From Fen-455 sp050012675 (GTDB taxonomy: Bacteria; Actinomycetota; Acidimicrobiia; Acidimicrobiales; Bog-793), in the NCBI GenBank assembly GCA_050012675.1, contig JBEKGS010000026.1, forward strand, positions 1 to 38,365: a stretch of 38,365 nucleotides of DNA, in the 5' to 3' direction. Position 1 is the stretch's first letter; every line of letters begins with the position of its first letter. The position numbers were made by a program, and so were the translations under genes. The notes under the pieces were generated by a model that searched no databases, had not been told where the DNA came from, and saw only the letters and a program-made list of their open reading frames with translations. Shown one piece after another: positions 1 through 7,406 of the stretch.

Positions 1-230
1 ACGGCGGTGATGGTGAGGTTGGACACGCTCGCCGACTGGGCCTCACCGCTCGAGCCGCCCGCCAGCCCCACGGCCCAGTTGGTGCCTGCGTAGGCGGCGC
101 TTCCTGCGAGCAGGGCCCCGACCACAGCCGTGACGACCTTGGCCTTGCGACTCAACGGGAATCGGGACCTGCCGCGGTTCTCACCGCCATGAAGCGAACC
201 GCCCGCATCCCCCGAACTTGCCACCGACAT
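1..230 (-). CDS. Secreted or membrane-anchored protein, N-terminal part (runs off window)
   Basis: The reading frame opens at ATG 230-228 after a GGGAGG Shine-Dalgarno about 6 bases upstream, and stays open to base 1. The 76 visible residues comprise a 28-residue polar, Arg/Gly/Ser-rich N-terminus, a SRKAK basic stretch, and a hydrophobic segment (VVTAVVGALLAGSAAYA) ending in a possible signal-peptidase site. The next visible part is small and Gly/Ser-rich, ending ASVSNLTITA. Small actinobacterial exported proteins of unknown function often look like this after their signal peptide. The gene lies 82 bases downstream of the PAS-LuxR regulator on the same strand, so it could share its transcript or be its target; both are inference. 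Export is well supported. The mature function cannot be read because the rest is outside the window. Confidence 0.7.
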   Translation of the reverse strand, partial: MSVASSGDAGGSLHGGENRGRSRFPLSRKAKVVTAVVGALLAGSAAYAGTNWAVGLAGGSSGEAQSASVSNLTITA

Positions 231-248
231 TTCAGACCTCCCGTTTCC

Positions 249-285
249 AAGTCTTGAGGCACTCCTTCCCGGAGTGCTGACACTT
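249..285 (-). promoter_or_regulatory. Two-tier stem-loop in the leader of the exported-protein gene
   Basis: A perfect 7-bp inverted repeat (GCACTCC 259-265 / GGAGTGC 271-277, loop 266-270) is enclosed by a second perfect 5-bp pair (CAAGT 249-253 / ACTTG 281-285). It fills the 82-base gap between the regulator stop and the next start. There is no T-run on the minus strand after the stem. It fits a structured leader, an operator or mRNA processing better than a classical terminator. No known riboswitch class was recognised. Confidence 0.4.
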
Positions 286-312
286 GAAATGTCGACGGGA
301 TTCGGTCGTCCT

Positions 313-2220
313 TTAGGCCCCCAGGTACGGGAATTTCGTAGGTAATGTACTGAGTTCCTCTACGTACTCTTCGGCTGAGGCGCTCCCGGACAGGCCGTTC
401 TTGAGGTCGTTGACGGCCAGGGTCAGGCGCGTGTACTCGGCCACGGCGTCCTCCCTGGTGCGGACTCCGAGCTTCCGATAGCCGTTCGCGAGGTGGGACT
501 CCACCGTCCGGACAGAAACCGAGAGATCTACCGCGATCCTCGAGGCCGTGTAACCCTCGCACAGCAGAGCGAGAATCTCAGTCTCTCTCGGCGTGAAGCT
601 CGCGAGGAGCTTGCCTGCGGTCGCGGCGTGCGCGACGAGCTCGCTCTCGAGGCGCTTGCGCTTGGTGATGTCTTCGACGATGCGCAGGCCGTAGACGGGT
701 GCGCCCTGCTCACCGCGGATGACAGAAGCGGTCACGCTGGCGAACACGACGTCACCGACATCTGTGAGAAAGCGCGTCTCGGTCTGATAGCCGAAGATCA
801 TCTCCGCTGAGATCTGTCGGGCGAGCTCGGACTCCTTGTCCTGGTCCTCCGGGTGGGCGAAAGACGCCAGTGTCGAGCCCACGAGCTCCTGCTTGGCGCG
901 CCCCATGAACCGGCACAACGCCCGGTTCGCGTCGATGATCCGCGAGTCGAGGTCGACGAGGGCGATCCCGAGCGGTCCTTGATTGAAGACCTGCCGGAAC
1001 TGCTGCTCGCTCTCGCGCAGTTCTTCTTCGGTGCGCTTGCGCTCGGTCACGTCCCGGAAACTCCAAACACGCCCGACAACCACGCCGTCCACGTATTGGG
1101 CCTTCGAGTAACGCTCGAACACTCGGCCGTCTTTGAATTCCAGGGTGTCACTCGACTCGGCTTCGGGGTTGGCGTACAGCTCGTCCACCTTTGCCTGAAA
1201 TGCCTCAGGCCAGGACAGCTGGTCCCTGACGAACGAGAGGGCTGCCGCGTCGTCCAGTGTCGACAGGATCTCGTGCGGCAGACGCCACATCTCTACGAAC
1301 CGGCCGTTGAAGCTCGTGATCCGGCCTGCGGTGTCCACGACGAGGATGCCGTCAGCAGTCGAGTCGAGCGTGGCGGTGAGCAGGGACAGTGCCTTGCGCA
1401 TTTCCAGTTCGGCGGTGACTCGGTCCGTGATGTCGTGAGCCGAGACGACAAAACCCGCCACGATCGGGTCGTCGAGCAGGTTGACCCACGAGAGCTCGAA
1501 CGGCACCGTTTCGGTGCTTGCGTGACGGCAAAAGCGCACTGCGACCGTCACCGGGTTCGATGCTGAGGCCCCGAGCGAGGCACGTTCGAACGCCTTCAAG
1601 AGCTCTGGGCGGTCAGACTCGTGCACGAGCTCGGCGAGGGGCCGTCGTTCCACGAGCTCAGGATCGTGTCCCAGCACACGGTTGAGCGCCCCGGAGACGG
1701 AATGCACGAGCCCAGTCGGCGAGACCAGGAACGTCACCGCTGCGGCGTTCTGCACAAGGGAGCGCAGGCGGGCCTCCTCGTTGTGGGCGACCTCGAACCG
1801 TCGTCGTTCTGTCAGGTCGCGGAGACTGAAGAGCACCGCCCGATCGCCGAACCATTCGACCGGCGAGCCGATGACCTCGAGCAGTCTCCAGCCTGTGGCC
1901 GTATTTGCCCGTACTTCGATGAGCGTGCCTGTTTCCTTGTCCTGCACGCTCGCTATGGACCGGAGCACGAGTTCGACATCTTCAGGGTGGACGAGCTCGA
2001 GTGCCGCCAGTCCGACGGACTCGCCGAGTGACCGATCGAACAAGCGCTCGGCAGCTCGGTTGCCCCACTGCAGACGGAGCTGTTGGTCGAGCACGATGAC
2101 CGCATCGGGAAGGTCGGCAAGCAGTCCGGCCAAGAGCCGGTCGCCGAAGCGCGCCTCCTGCTGGTTCAGCTGGTCCAAAGCCCTCCCAGACGCCCGCCAC
2201 TCGCCGAGCTCACGGCCCAC
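313..2220 (-). CDS. Four-PAS sensor with C-terminal LuxR-type HTH (transcription regulator)
   Basis: This 635-residue protein begins at GTG 2220 with an AAAGGTGA-like ribosome site about 13 bases upstream. Four PAS-type units follow one another at roughly 34-140, 152-270, 283-397 and 405-525. Each ends in a typical PAC-like phrase (LRDLTERRR, AHDITDR, FRDVTERKR, VEDITKRKR). A LuxR/NarL helix-turn-helix at about 543-600 carries the FTPRETEILALLCEGYTASRIA signature and SVRTVESHLANGYRKLGV. There is no receiver or histidine-kinase domain, so it is a one-component regulator in which small-molecule or redox sensing by PAS is coupled directly to DNA binding. The ligand cannot be predicted. It sits upstream of an exported protein on the same strand and diverges from an aminotransferase, so these are the first targets to consider. 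The frame is open further upstream, so the exact start is uncertain. Confidence 0.85.
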   Translation of the reverse strand: MGRELGEWRASGRALDQLNQQEARFGDRLLAGLLADLPDAVIVLDQQLRLQWGNRAAERLFDRSLGESVGLAALELVHPEDVELVLRSIASVQDKETGTLIEVRANTATGWRLLEVIGSPVEWFGDRAVLFSLRDLTERRRFEVAHNEEARLRSLVQNAAAVTFLVSPTGLVHSVSGALNRVLGHDPELVERRPLAELVHESDRPELLKAFERASLGASASNPVTVAVRFCRHASTETVPFELSWVNLLDDPIVAGFVVSAHDITDRVTAELEMRKALSLLTATLDSTADGILVVDTAGRITSFNGRFVEMWRLPHEILSTLDDAAALSFVRDQLSWPEAFQAKVDELYANPEAESSDTLEFKDGRVFERYSKAQYVDGVVVGRVWSFRDVTERKRTEEELRESEQQFRQVFNQGPLGIALVDLDSRIIDANRALCRFMGRAKQELVGSTLASFAHPEDQDKESELARQISAEMIFGYQTETRFLTDVGDVVFASVTASVIRGEQGAPVYGLRIVEDITKRKRLESELVAHAATAGKLLASFTPRETEILALLCEGYTASRIAVDLSVSVRTVESHLANGYRKLGVRTREDAVAEYTRLTLAVNDLKNGLSGSASAEEYVEELSTLPTKFPYLGA

Positions 2221-2353
2221 CCAATTTAGTTCACCTTTGTCGGACCGGGGACATCGTCCGCCTCTAGCTGGCGCAATGGCGGCCGGAGCCCCCGAGGGCC
2301 GGTGACCTGTCGGCCTCGATTCACCCCGGTGGAGGGTCCTTGGCGACAGTAGG

Positions 2354-2365
2354 CTCGGATCCGAG
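2354..2365. repeat. 12-bp perfect palindrome CTCGGATCCGAG
   Basis: A perfect dyad lies in the intergenic region between the divergent PAS-LuxR regulator and aminotransferase genes, immediately left of the long hairpin. It could be an operator for a dimeric regulator. No matching regulator is known and a 12-bp palindrome can arise by chance. Confidence 0.3.
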
Positions 2366-2370
2366 TGCCG

Positions 2371-2449
2371 TACACACCAATCATGTGATCGAGGCCGCGT
2401 GCCACCGCAAGAGCGGGTGAAGCGTGGCCGATCGAAGCCTGGTGTGTGT
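2371..2449 (+). promoter_or_regulatory. Long imperfect hairpin upstream of the aminotransferase
   Basis: Nested complementary blocks stack into one elongated stem. ACACACCA (2372-2379) pairs with TGGTGTGT (2440-2447), GATC (2387-2390) with GATC (2430-2433), and GGCCGCG (2393-2399) with CGTGGCC (2423-2429, one G.U). CACCGC (2403-2408) pairs with GCGGGTG (2413-2419) around an AAGA tetraloop. About 25 pairs lie in 79 bases, 67 bases before the start codon at 2516. It lies between two divergent starts, so it is unlikely to terminate either gene. A leader RNA, a small RNA or a palindromic repeat element are the options. No known family was recognised. Confidence 0.45.
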
Positions 2450-2515
2450 AGTCAACCAAGCTGAGAGGCGACGGCGCCGGACGGACACCGGTGCCGCCCG
2501 AACGGAGAGATAGCA

Positions 2516-3910
2516 ATGGCAGTCCAATTGCCCAAGTCCACGCGAGCGACCACGAAGGAGGTCGATAGACGGCTGGATGCCGTCGTCGCCGAGCAGGAGG
2601 AGATATTCAGCGAACGCCAGCCTAAGTCGCGCCAACTTAGCGAGCGTGCAGTGCGCGCCCTCGCCGGTGGGGTGACCTCGAGCTGGCAGATAACGCGCCC
2701 CCAGACCGTTTGGATAAGCCACGGCGCCGGATCGAAGATCTACGACGTCGACGGTACCGAATACGTTGACATGCACGGTGGCTACGGTGCGGGCCTGGCG
2801 GGCCACGCCCACCCGGCCATCGTCGAGGCGGTGCGTCGCAGGGTCGCGCTTGGGACACATTTCGCCCAGCCCACCGAGGACGCGGTCATCGTGGCCGAGG
2901 AGCTCGGAGAACGCTTCGGCCTGCCTTTGTGGCGTTTCACGAACTCGGGCACGGAGGCGACCATGGAGGCGGTGCACCTCATGCGGGCGATCACCGGTCG
3001 CGACCTCATCATCAAGGTCGAGGGCTGCTACCACGGCCATCACGACTCGGTGCAGGTATCTGTCACGCCCGAGGCCGACGACATCGGTCCGGCAGACCGG
3101 CCTGTCGGTGCTCCGGCGAGCACCGGGATCCCGGAGGCGATCCTGTCGTTGACGAAGATCGCCTCGTTCAACAGCGTCGACAGCGTCCGGCGTCTCCTCG
3201 AGGAGAACCCCGGTCAGGTCGCCGGCATGATCATCGAGCCGATCATGATGAACGCCGGCATAATCCTGCCCCTCGAGGGCTACTTGGCCGGCTTGAAGGA
3301 TGTTCTCCACGAGCACGGCGCACTGCTCGCCTTCGACGAGGTGAAGACCGGCCTCACGGTCGGTCCTGGTGGGGCCACCGTGGCCTTCGGGACGACACCG
3401 GACATCATCTGCCTGGCCAAAGCCATTGGCGGCGGTCTGGTCTTCGGTGCCGTGGGTGGCACACGCGAGGTCATGAGCTACGTGGCCAACGGCATCTACA
3501 ACATGGTCGGGACCTTCAACGGCAACCCGCTGTCGGTGGGGGCGGCCCGAGCCATGTTGGAGCAGGTCGCGACGGCCGAGGCCTACGCGAGGATCGGGGC
3601 TCTTCGCGAGCGGATCGACGACGCGCTGAGCGATGTGATCGCCAAAGCCGGGTTGCCGGCCCACGTGGTCTCTATCGGAGGGAAGGGTTGTGTCACCTTC
3701 TCGACAGAGATCGTGCGCGACTACCGGGAGTTCCTGGAGATAGACGACAGGTACAACCACGCCCACTGGCTGATCCAGCACAACGGCGGGGTGTTCCTTC
3801 CTCCTTGGGGCAAGACCGAACAGTGGCTCATCTCGGTCCAGCACGACGACTCCGACGTCGACCGGCTGCTCGAGAACTTCGAGCACTTCGCGCGAGCCGT
3901 CACGGGTTAG
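2516..3910 (+). CDS. Class III PLP aminotransferase (glutamate-1-semialdehyde aminomutase-like)
   Basis: This 464-residue protein has the fold-type I, class III layout: a glycine-rich VDMHGGYGAGLAGHAHP segment near 84-100, the phosphate-binding NSGTEATM near 143-150, CYHGHHD near 171-177, and DEVKTG near 274-279, whose Asp contacts the PLP pyridine nitrogen. The Schiff-base lysine is K302 in CLAKAIGGG. The start at ATG 2516 follows GGAGAG. Length and motifs match the glutamate-1-semialdehyde 2,1-aminomutase / aspartate aminotransferase family, but no other tetrapyrrole gene is nearby. The roughly 50-residue N-terminal helix is longer than in typical HemL. A general aminotransferase acting on an omega-amino acid or beta-amino acid is more likely than HemL itself. 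The substrate is unknown. Confidence 0.85.
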   Translation: MAVQLPKSTRATTKEVDRRLDAVVAEQEEIFSERQPKSRQLSERAVRALAGGVTSSWQITRPQTVWISHGAGSKIYDVDGTEYVDMHGGYGAGLAGHAHPAIVEAVRRRVALGTHFAQPTEDAVIVAEELGERFGLPLWRFTNSGTEATMEAVHLMRAITGRDLIIKVEGCYHGHHDSVQVSVTPEADDIGPADRPVGAPASTGIPEAILSLTKIASFNSVDSVRRLLEENPGQVAGMIIEPIMMNAGIILPLEGYLAGLKDVLHEHGALLAFDEVKTGLTVGPGGATVAFGTTPDIICLAKAIGGGLVFGAVGGTREVMSYVANGIYNMVGTFNGNPLSVGAARAMLEQVATAEAYARIGALRERIDDALSDVIAKAGLPAHVVSIGGKGCVTFSTEIVRDYREFLEIDDRYNHAHWLIQHNGGVFLPPWGKTEQWLISVQHDDSDVDRLLENFEHFARAVTG

Positions 3911-3947
3911 CCGTTCATCCGGCCCCTTGTCTTGGGTTTGTAGTGCA

Positions 3948-3993
3948 GGCCGGACAGCCCGGAGCTCCCCGGGTGTGAAGGGCTCGTCCGGCC
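3948..3993 (+). terminator. Strong hairpin after the aminotransferase (candidate terminator)
   Basis: GGCCGGAC (3948-3955) pairs perfectly with GTCCGGCC (3986-3993). The stem continues inward with AGCCC (3956-3960) and GGGCT (3980-3984) across a one-base bulge. Two smaller dyads follow (CCCGG/CCGGG near 3998-4016, ACCC/GGGT near 4025-4037). The position between two convergent genes suits a terminator. There is no clear T-run, so intrinsic termination is not certain. Confidence 0.4.
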
Positions 3994-4068
3994 ACCACCC
4001 GGACTCGCGGACCGGGCCAAGAGACCCGCTCTGGGTGCTCCGGCGTCCTCGCGCCTGAGAAAGGAGGC

Positions 4069-4746
4069 CTAAGGAGCTTGGCGCTCAGCACCCGGGCCTT
4101 CGCTGCCCGGTTGCTGAGCGCCGTCGGTCTCAGGCGTGACCGGGGCGGCTTGGACGACTGGGAGCTGCCCGACGCCGGCGGCCAGCATGGCCGAGTTCGG
4201 TATCTTGAGCTCGCCGTCGTCAGTGCGCACCGTCACGTAGGTCAGGCTCACCTCGAGCACCCAGGCGTCGAATATCCCTCCCAGGGCTCCCGAGCGGATC
4301 CGTACGTGGTCGCCGACCTTGAAAGGCCTCGCGAGCAGGAGTACGAGCGCGGCAAAGACATTCCCGAGGCTTTGCTGGGCTGCGATCCCGATAATGATCC
4401 CGGCGAGCCCGGCGCCGACGAGCAGATGGTCGATCGACACCTCGAGCACCGCGAAAACGGCAAAGACGACCACGACGTAGCCGACGCCGGTTGCGAGCAG
4501 CCTTACCGCCGCCCCGGCGGCGGCGATGGAGCGCAACGTGACCAGACGGCCGAGGCCGGCTGCAATGTGCCGCGTGGCGATGACGCCCGAGACCAGCAGC
4601 ACGGCTGCGCCAATCCACGCGACGAGCTTCGGGTGCATCACGTGGCTGTGCACGTTCCCGAATTCCGAGCCGCCGACCAGCGCCGCCGCCGCGAGGACCC
4701 CGGCGAGGGTCCCGACGATCAAGTCGCGCTTGTGAGGCCCGCTCAT
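4069..4746 (-). CDS. Small MscS-family mechanosensitive channel
   Basis: This 225-residue protein has three hydrophobic segments at about 8-26, 42-60 and 80-105. The pore-lining helix and first beta domain of MscS follow: VGAGLAGIIIGIAAQQSLGN, then LLARPFKVGDHVRI, VLEVSLTYVTVRTDDGELKIPNSAML. The alanine/glycine-packed TM3 and the QQSLGN kink are the usual hallmarks of the MscS pore. The protein stops soon after the beta domain in a Pro/Gly/Glu-rich tail, so the large cytoplasmic alpha-beta cage of E. coli MscS is missing. This compact form is common in bacteria. It should act as an osmotic safety valve or small-ion channel in the inner membrane. Convergent with the aminotransferase, divergent from the MFS exporter. 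Confidence 0.85.
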   Translation of the reverse strand: MSGPHKRDLIVGTLAGVLAAAALVGGSEFGNVHSHVMHPKLVAWIGAAVLLVSGVIATRHIAAGLGRLVTLRSIAAAGAAVRLLATGVGYVVVVFAVFAVLEVSIDHLLVGAGLAGIIIGIAAQQSLGNVFAALVLLLARPFKVGDHVRIRSGALGGIFDAWVLEVSLTYVTVRTDDGELKIPNSAMLAAGVGQLPVVQAAPVTPETDGAQQPGSEGPGAERQAP

Positions 4747-4887
4747 ACCACCGGCCGCCCAGTTGCCACCACGTATCTACCGTAGCGATCTCCGCTGGTC
4801 GTGGTTGAGATCAAAGCGTCGCAGGCAGCCGAGAATCGCAGCCCTTGAACGCGAAGTTGGCACCACAGGGAACAATTCGGCGGGAAC

Positions 4888-6384
4888 ATGCGATACACAT
4901 TGGGTGATCGCGAAGTGGACCTGACCGCTGGGACGACGACCACACGCCACACCCCCGACTGGTTAGTGCTCACACTGGCGTGCGTCGCCCAGTTCATGGT
5001 GCTGCTCGACGTGTCGATCGTGAATGTGGCACTGCCGTCGATCAAGCACAGCCTGGGCTTTTCCCAGGTTGAGCTCCAATGGGTGCTGAACGCGTACACG
5101 CTGACTTTCGCCGGGTTCCTCCTGCTCGGCGGTCGCACCGCCGACATCTTTGGAAGGCGTCGCATCTTCCTCGTCGGGCTGACGGTGTTCACCCTCGCCA
5201 GTCTCCTCGGTGGCCTGGCACTGGATCAGGCGATGCTGATCGGCGCCCGGGCTGTTCAGGGCCTCGGCGGTGCGATCCTGTCGCCAGCAACCTTGACGAT
5301 CCTGACAACAACGTTCAGGGAGCCCAAAGCGCGTGCCAGGGCGATGGGCTTGTGGAGCGCCGTGGCGGGGGCTGGTGGCGCGGCCGGCGCCCTTCTCGGA
5401 GGCATTCTCACCGAGGAGCTGTCGTGGCGCTGGATCCTGTTCATCAACATCCCGATCGGCATCGTGACCTTCATAGTCGGGCGGGCGTTCCTGCAAGAAA
5501 GCCGCGCCCAAGGTGAGCGGCAGACCCTCGACGTGCTCGGTGCCGTGCTCGTGACAGCCGGCTTGACATCGCTCGTCCTGGGTGTGGTCCGCACGACGAG
5601 CGTCGGATGGGGCTCCTGGCAGACCACCGTCGCCCTCGGGTTGGCCGCCGTCCTGATCGCCTGGTTCGTGATCCATGAGGGTCTCGTGGCCAAGTCGCCG
5701 CTCATGAGGCTCGCCCTGTTCGAGAGACGGGCCATCTGGAGCGCCAACCTGGTGATGTTCCTTCTCTCGGGCGCGTTGTTCGCGATGTGGTTCTTCGTCT
5801 CGCTGTACCTGCAGGAGGTCCACGGTTACTCTCCTTTGAAGACGGGCTTCGCGTTCGTCCCGCAGACCTTGGCCATCATGATCGGTGCGCAGCTGTCATC
5901 CCGGCTCGTGCTCCGTACCGGACCTAGGCCCTTGCTCGTCGTGGGCGGTCTCTTGTCTGCCGCGGGGCTTCTCCTGTTCTCCGGCTTGGGCGTGGACACC
6001 GCCTATTGGTCGGGTTTCTTCCTGCCGAGCGTGCTGGTCACACTCGGGCTCGGGATCTCGTTCACCCCGTTGGCCTATGCCGCCACGGCCGGGGTCGAGC
6101 CGCACGAGGCGGGGCTGGCATCTGGCCTTGTCAACACGTCGCGCCAAATCGGTGGTGCTGTCGGCCTCGCGGTCCTCGCGACGGTGGCGACGACGAGGAC
6201 GGCAGACGTGGTGGCAGGCGCCAACCGTCTGGTGGCTTTGACCGACGGGTACACCCTGGCTTTCCGGATCGGCTCGGCGATCGCGCTCGCTGCCGGTGTG
6301 GCTGCGCTCGCAGTGCCGGCGAGGCGGGTCGTCCTGCAGGGGGCCCGCACGAGGGAGCCGGGCGTTGTGCGCGCTGGCGAGTAA
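4888..6384 (+). CDS. DHA2-type MFS multidrug exporter (EmrB/QacA family)
   Basis: This 498-residue protein has about 14 hydrophobic segments. It carries the DHA2 signature motifs: FMVLLDVSIVNVALPSI in TM1 (motif D1-like), LGGRTADIFGRRRIF in the TM2-TM3 loop (MFS motif A), and ARAVQGLGGAILSPATLTIL in TM4. The central GAGGAAGALLGGILTEELSWRWILFINIPIGI is the antiporter motif C region. These define proton-coupled drug/proton antiporters of the EmrB/QacA group, which expel lipophilic cations or drugs across the cytoplasmic membrane. The substrate cannot be inferred. No TetR-type repressor is adjacent, so local regulation is unclear. The start at ATG 4888 follows GGCGGG. A sequence-rich spacer leads on to the DegV gene. 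Confidence 0.9.
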   Translation: MRYTLGDREVDLTAGTTTTRHTPDWLVLTLACVAQFMVLLDVSIVNVALPSIKHSLGFSQVELQWVLNAYTLTFAGFLLLGGRTADIFGRRRIFLVGLTVFTLASLLGGLALDQAMLIGARAVQGLGGAILSPATLTILTTTFREPKARARAMGLWSAVAGAGGAAGALLGGILTEELSWRWILFINIPIGIVTFIVGRAFLQESRAQGERQTLDVLGAVLVTAGLTSLVLGVVRTTSVGWGSWQTTVALGLAAVLIAWFVIHEGLVAKSPLMRLALFERRAIWSANLVMFLLSGALFAMWFFVSLYLQEVHGYSPLKTGFAFVPQTLAIMIGAQLSSRLVLRTGPRPLLVVGGLLSAAGLLLFSGLGVDTAYWSGFFLPSVLVTLGLGISFTPLAYAATAGVEPHEAGLASGLVNTSRQIGGAVGLAVLATVATTRTADVVAGANRLVALTDGYTLAFRIGSAIALAAGVAALAVPARRVVLQGARTREPGVVRAGE

Positions 6385-6445
6385 GCGGAGGATCGCCTGC
6401 AGTCACGTGTCCTCCCGCGAGAAAAGTGGAGGATTTACCTCCGCT
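6385..6445 (+). promoter_or_regulatory. Four alternating complementary segments (attenuator-like) before degV
   Basis: Directly after the MFS stop come GCGGAGGA (6385-6392), TCCTCCCGC (6410-6418), AGTGGAGGA (6425-6433) and CCTCCGCT (6438-6445). Segment 1 can pair with 2, 2 with 3, and 3 with 4 (8-bp stem, ATTTA loop), so mutually exclusive folds exist. The last stem is not followed by a T-run, which weakens a transcription-attenuation reading. The GGAGG segments resemble Shine-Dalgarno sequences, so control of translation is an alternative. All of this is inference from complementarity. Confidence 0.3.
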
Positions 6446-6447
6446 CA

Positions 6448-6549
6448 ATGACAGAATCGTGCCGAGCAGAACGGAGCTTGGCGTGTCGGATGGAATCCCA
6501 GCTGGTGATCGGCCTCGAAGTGTGGGAGAGGCTGGCATCCAGCCGATGA
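6448..6549 (+). CDS. Candidate 33-residue upstream ORF overlapping degV start
   Basis: ATG 6448 opens a 34-codon frame whose TGA (6547-6549) overlaps the degV ATG (6546-6548) as ATGA, the classical arrangement for translational coupling. The product begins MTESCRAERS and has no recognised domain. The nearest GGAGG (6428-6432) lies 15 bases upstream inside a hairpin arm, so initiation would be weak or structure-dependent. It could be a coupling leader or a chance frame. Confidence 0.28.
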   Translation: MTESCRAERSLACRMESQLVIGLEVWERLASSR

Positions 6550-7406
6550 CCGGGAAAACCAGGCCGCGGATCCGGATCGTCACCGACAACGCCGCCGACC
6601 TCGACAGAGCCGTCGCCGCCGGTCATGGCGTCGCAGTCGTACACCTCGACGTCAGGCTCGGTGCGTTCGGGCCGGAGGTCACCAAGACCTGGACGTCGGA
6701 GGAATTCTGGGCGCGATCAGCTGCGGTCGAACAACTGCCCGAGACGTCTGCACCGTCGCCGGGGGAGTTCAAGGAGACCTTTTCGGCCCTGGCGGACGAA
6801 GGCGCTGAAGGCGTCGTGTGCATCACGCTGTCCTCGAAGCTGTCCGCCACCTACCAGGCTGCTGTCCTCGGGGCCGAGAGCGTGACCGACCAGATCCCTG
6901 TACGAGTGGTCGACTCGCTGCTGGCGACGATGGCCGAGGGGCTCGTCGTCCTGGACGCCGTGGCCACCGCCGAGGCTGGAGGGGACATCGAGGCCGTCGA
7001 GCGGACCGCGATCGCCAGCCGGGAGCGGATCCTGCTCTTCGGGGCGCTCGAGACCCTTGACAACCTGCGCAAAGGCGGACGCCTCGGCTCTGCCCAGGCA
7101 TTGTTGGGTGGACTTCTCGACATAAAGCCAGTTCTTGAGATCCGAGACGGTGTGCTCGGGCTCGAGTCTCGCCCTCGGACCCGTTCGCGCTCCTTCGAGC
7201 GCCTCATCACCAAGGTACGAGAGGCGGGAGAGCTCGACAGGCTAGCTGTCGTGCACGCGTCGGCCTCTGACGTTCAGTCGTTCGTCGATCTGCTCGCCAC
7301 CTTGTTGCCGAGGGATCGCATCAGCGTCGGGTGGCTCGGCCCTGTCATAGGGACCCACGTCGGCCGCGGCACGATCGCGGTGGCCGCTCAGCGCAGCCTC
7401 ACGTAG
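6546..7406 (+). CDS. DegV family fatty-acid-binding protein
   Basis: The 286-residue product starts with the DegV opening RIRIVTDNAADL. It contains TSAPSPGEF (about 67-75) and SSKLSATYQAA (about 96-106), the stretches that form the fatty-acid carboxylate pocket in this family. It then shows the domain-2 pattern LETLDNLRKGGRLGSAQALLGGLLDIKPVLEIRDG. DegV/FakB proteins bind acyl chains and present them to a fatty-acid kinase (FakA); no FakA is in the window. ATG 6546 was chosen because family members begin about ten residues before IVTD and because of the ATGA overlap with the small upstream frame. GTG 6483, with a CGGAG ribosome site, is an in-frame alternative that adds 21 residues. The 3' end overlaps the convergent lipoprotein gene by 8 bases. 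Confidence 0.9.
   Translation: MTGKTRPRIRIVTDNAADLDRAVAAGHGVAVVHLDVRLGAFGPEVTKTWTSEEFWARSAAVEQLPETSAPSPGEFKETFSALADEGAEGVVCITLSSKLSATYQAAVLGAESVTDQIPVRVVDSLLATMAEGLVVLDAVATAEAGGDIEAVERTAIASRERILLFGALETLDNLRKGGRLGSAQALLGGLLDIKPVLEIRDGVLGLESRPRTRSRSFERLITKVREAGELDRLAVVHASASDVQSFVDLLATLLPRDRISVGWLGPVIGTHVGRGTIAVAAQRSLT

Noticed and set aside
2381..3886. 501-codon minus-strand frame opposite the aminotransferase
   Set aside because: Mirror frame in high-GC DNA, Arg/His/Asp-rich and without domains, while the plus strand has all aminotransferase motifs.
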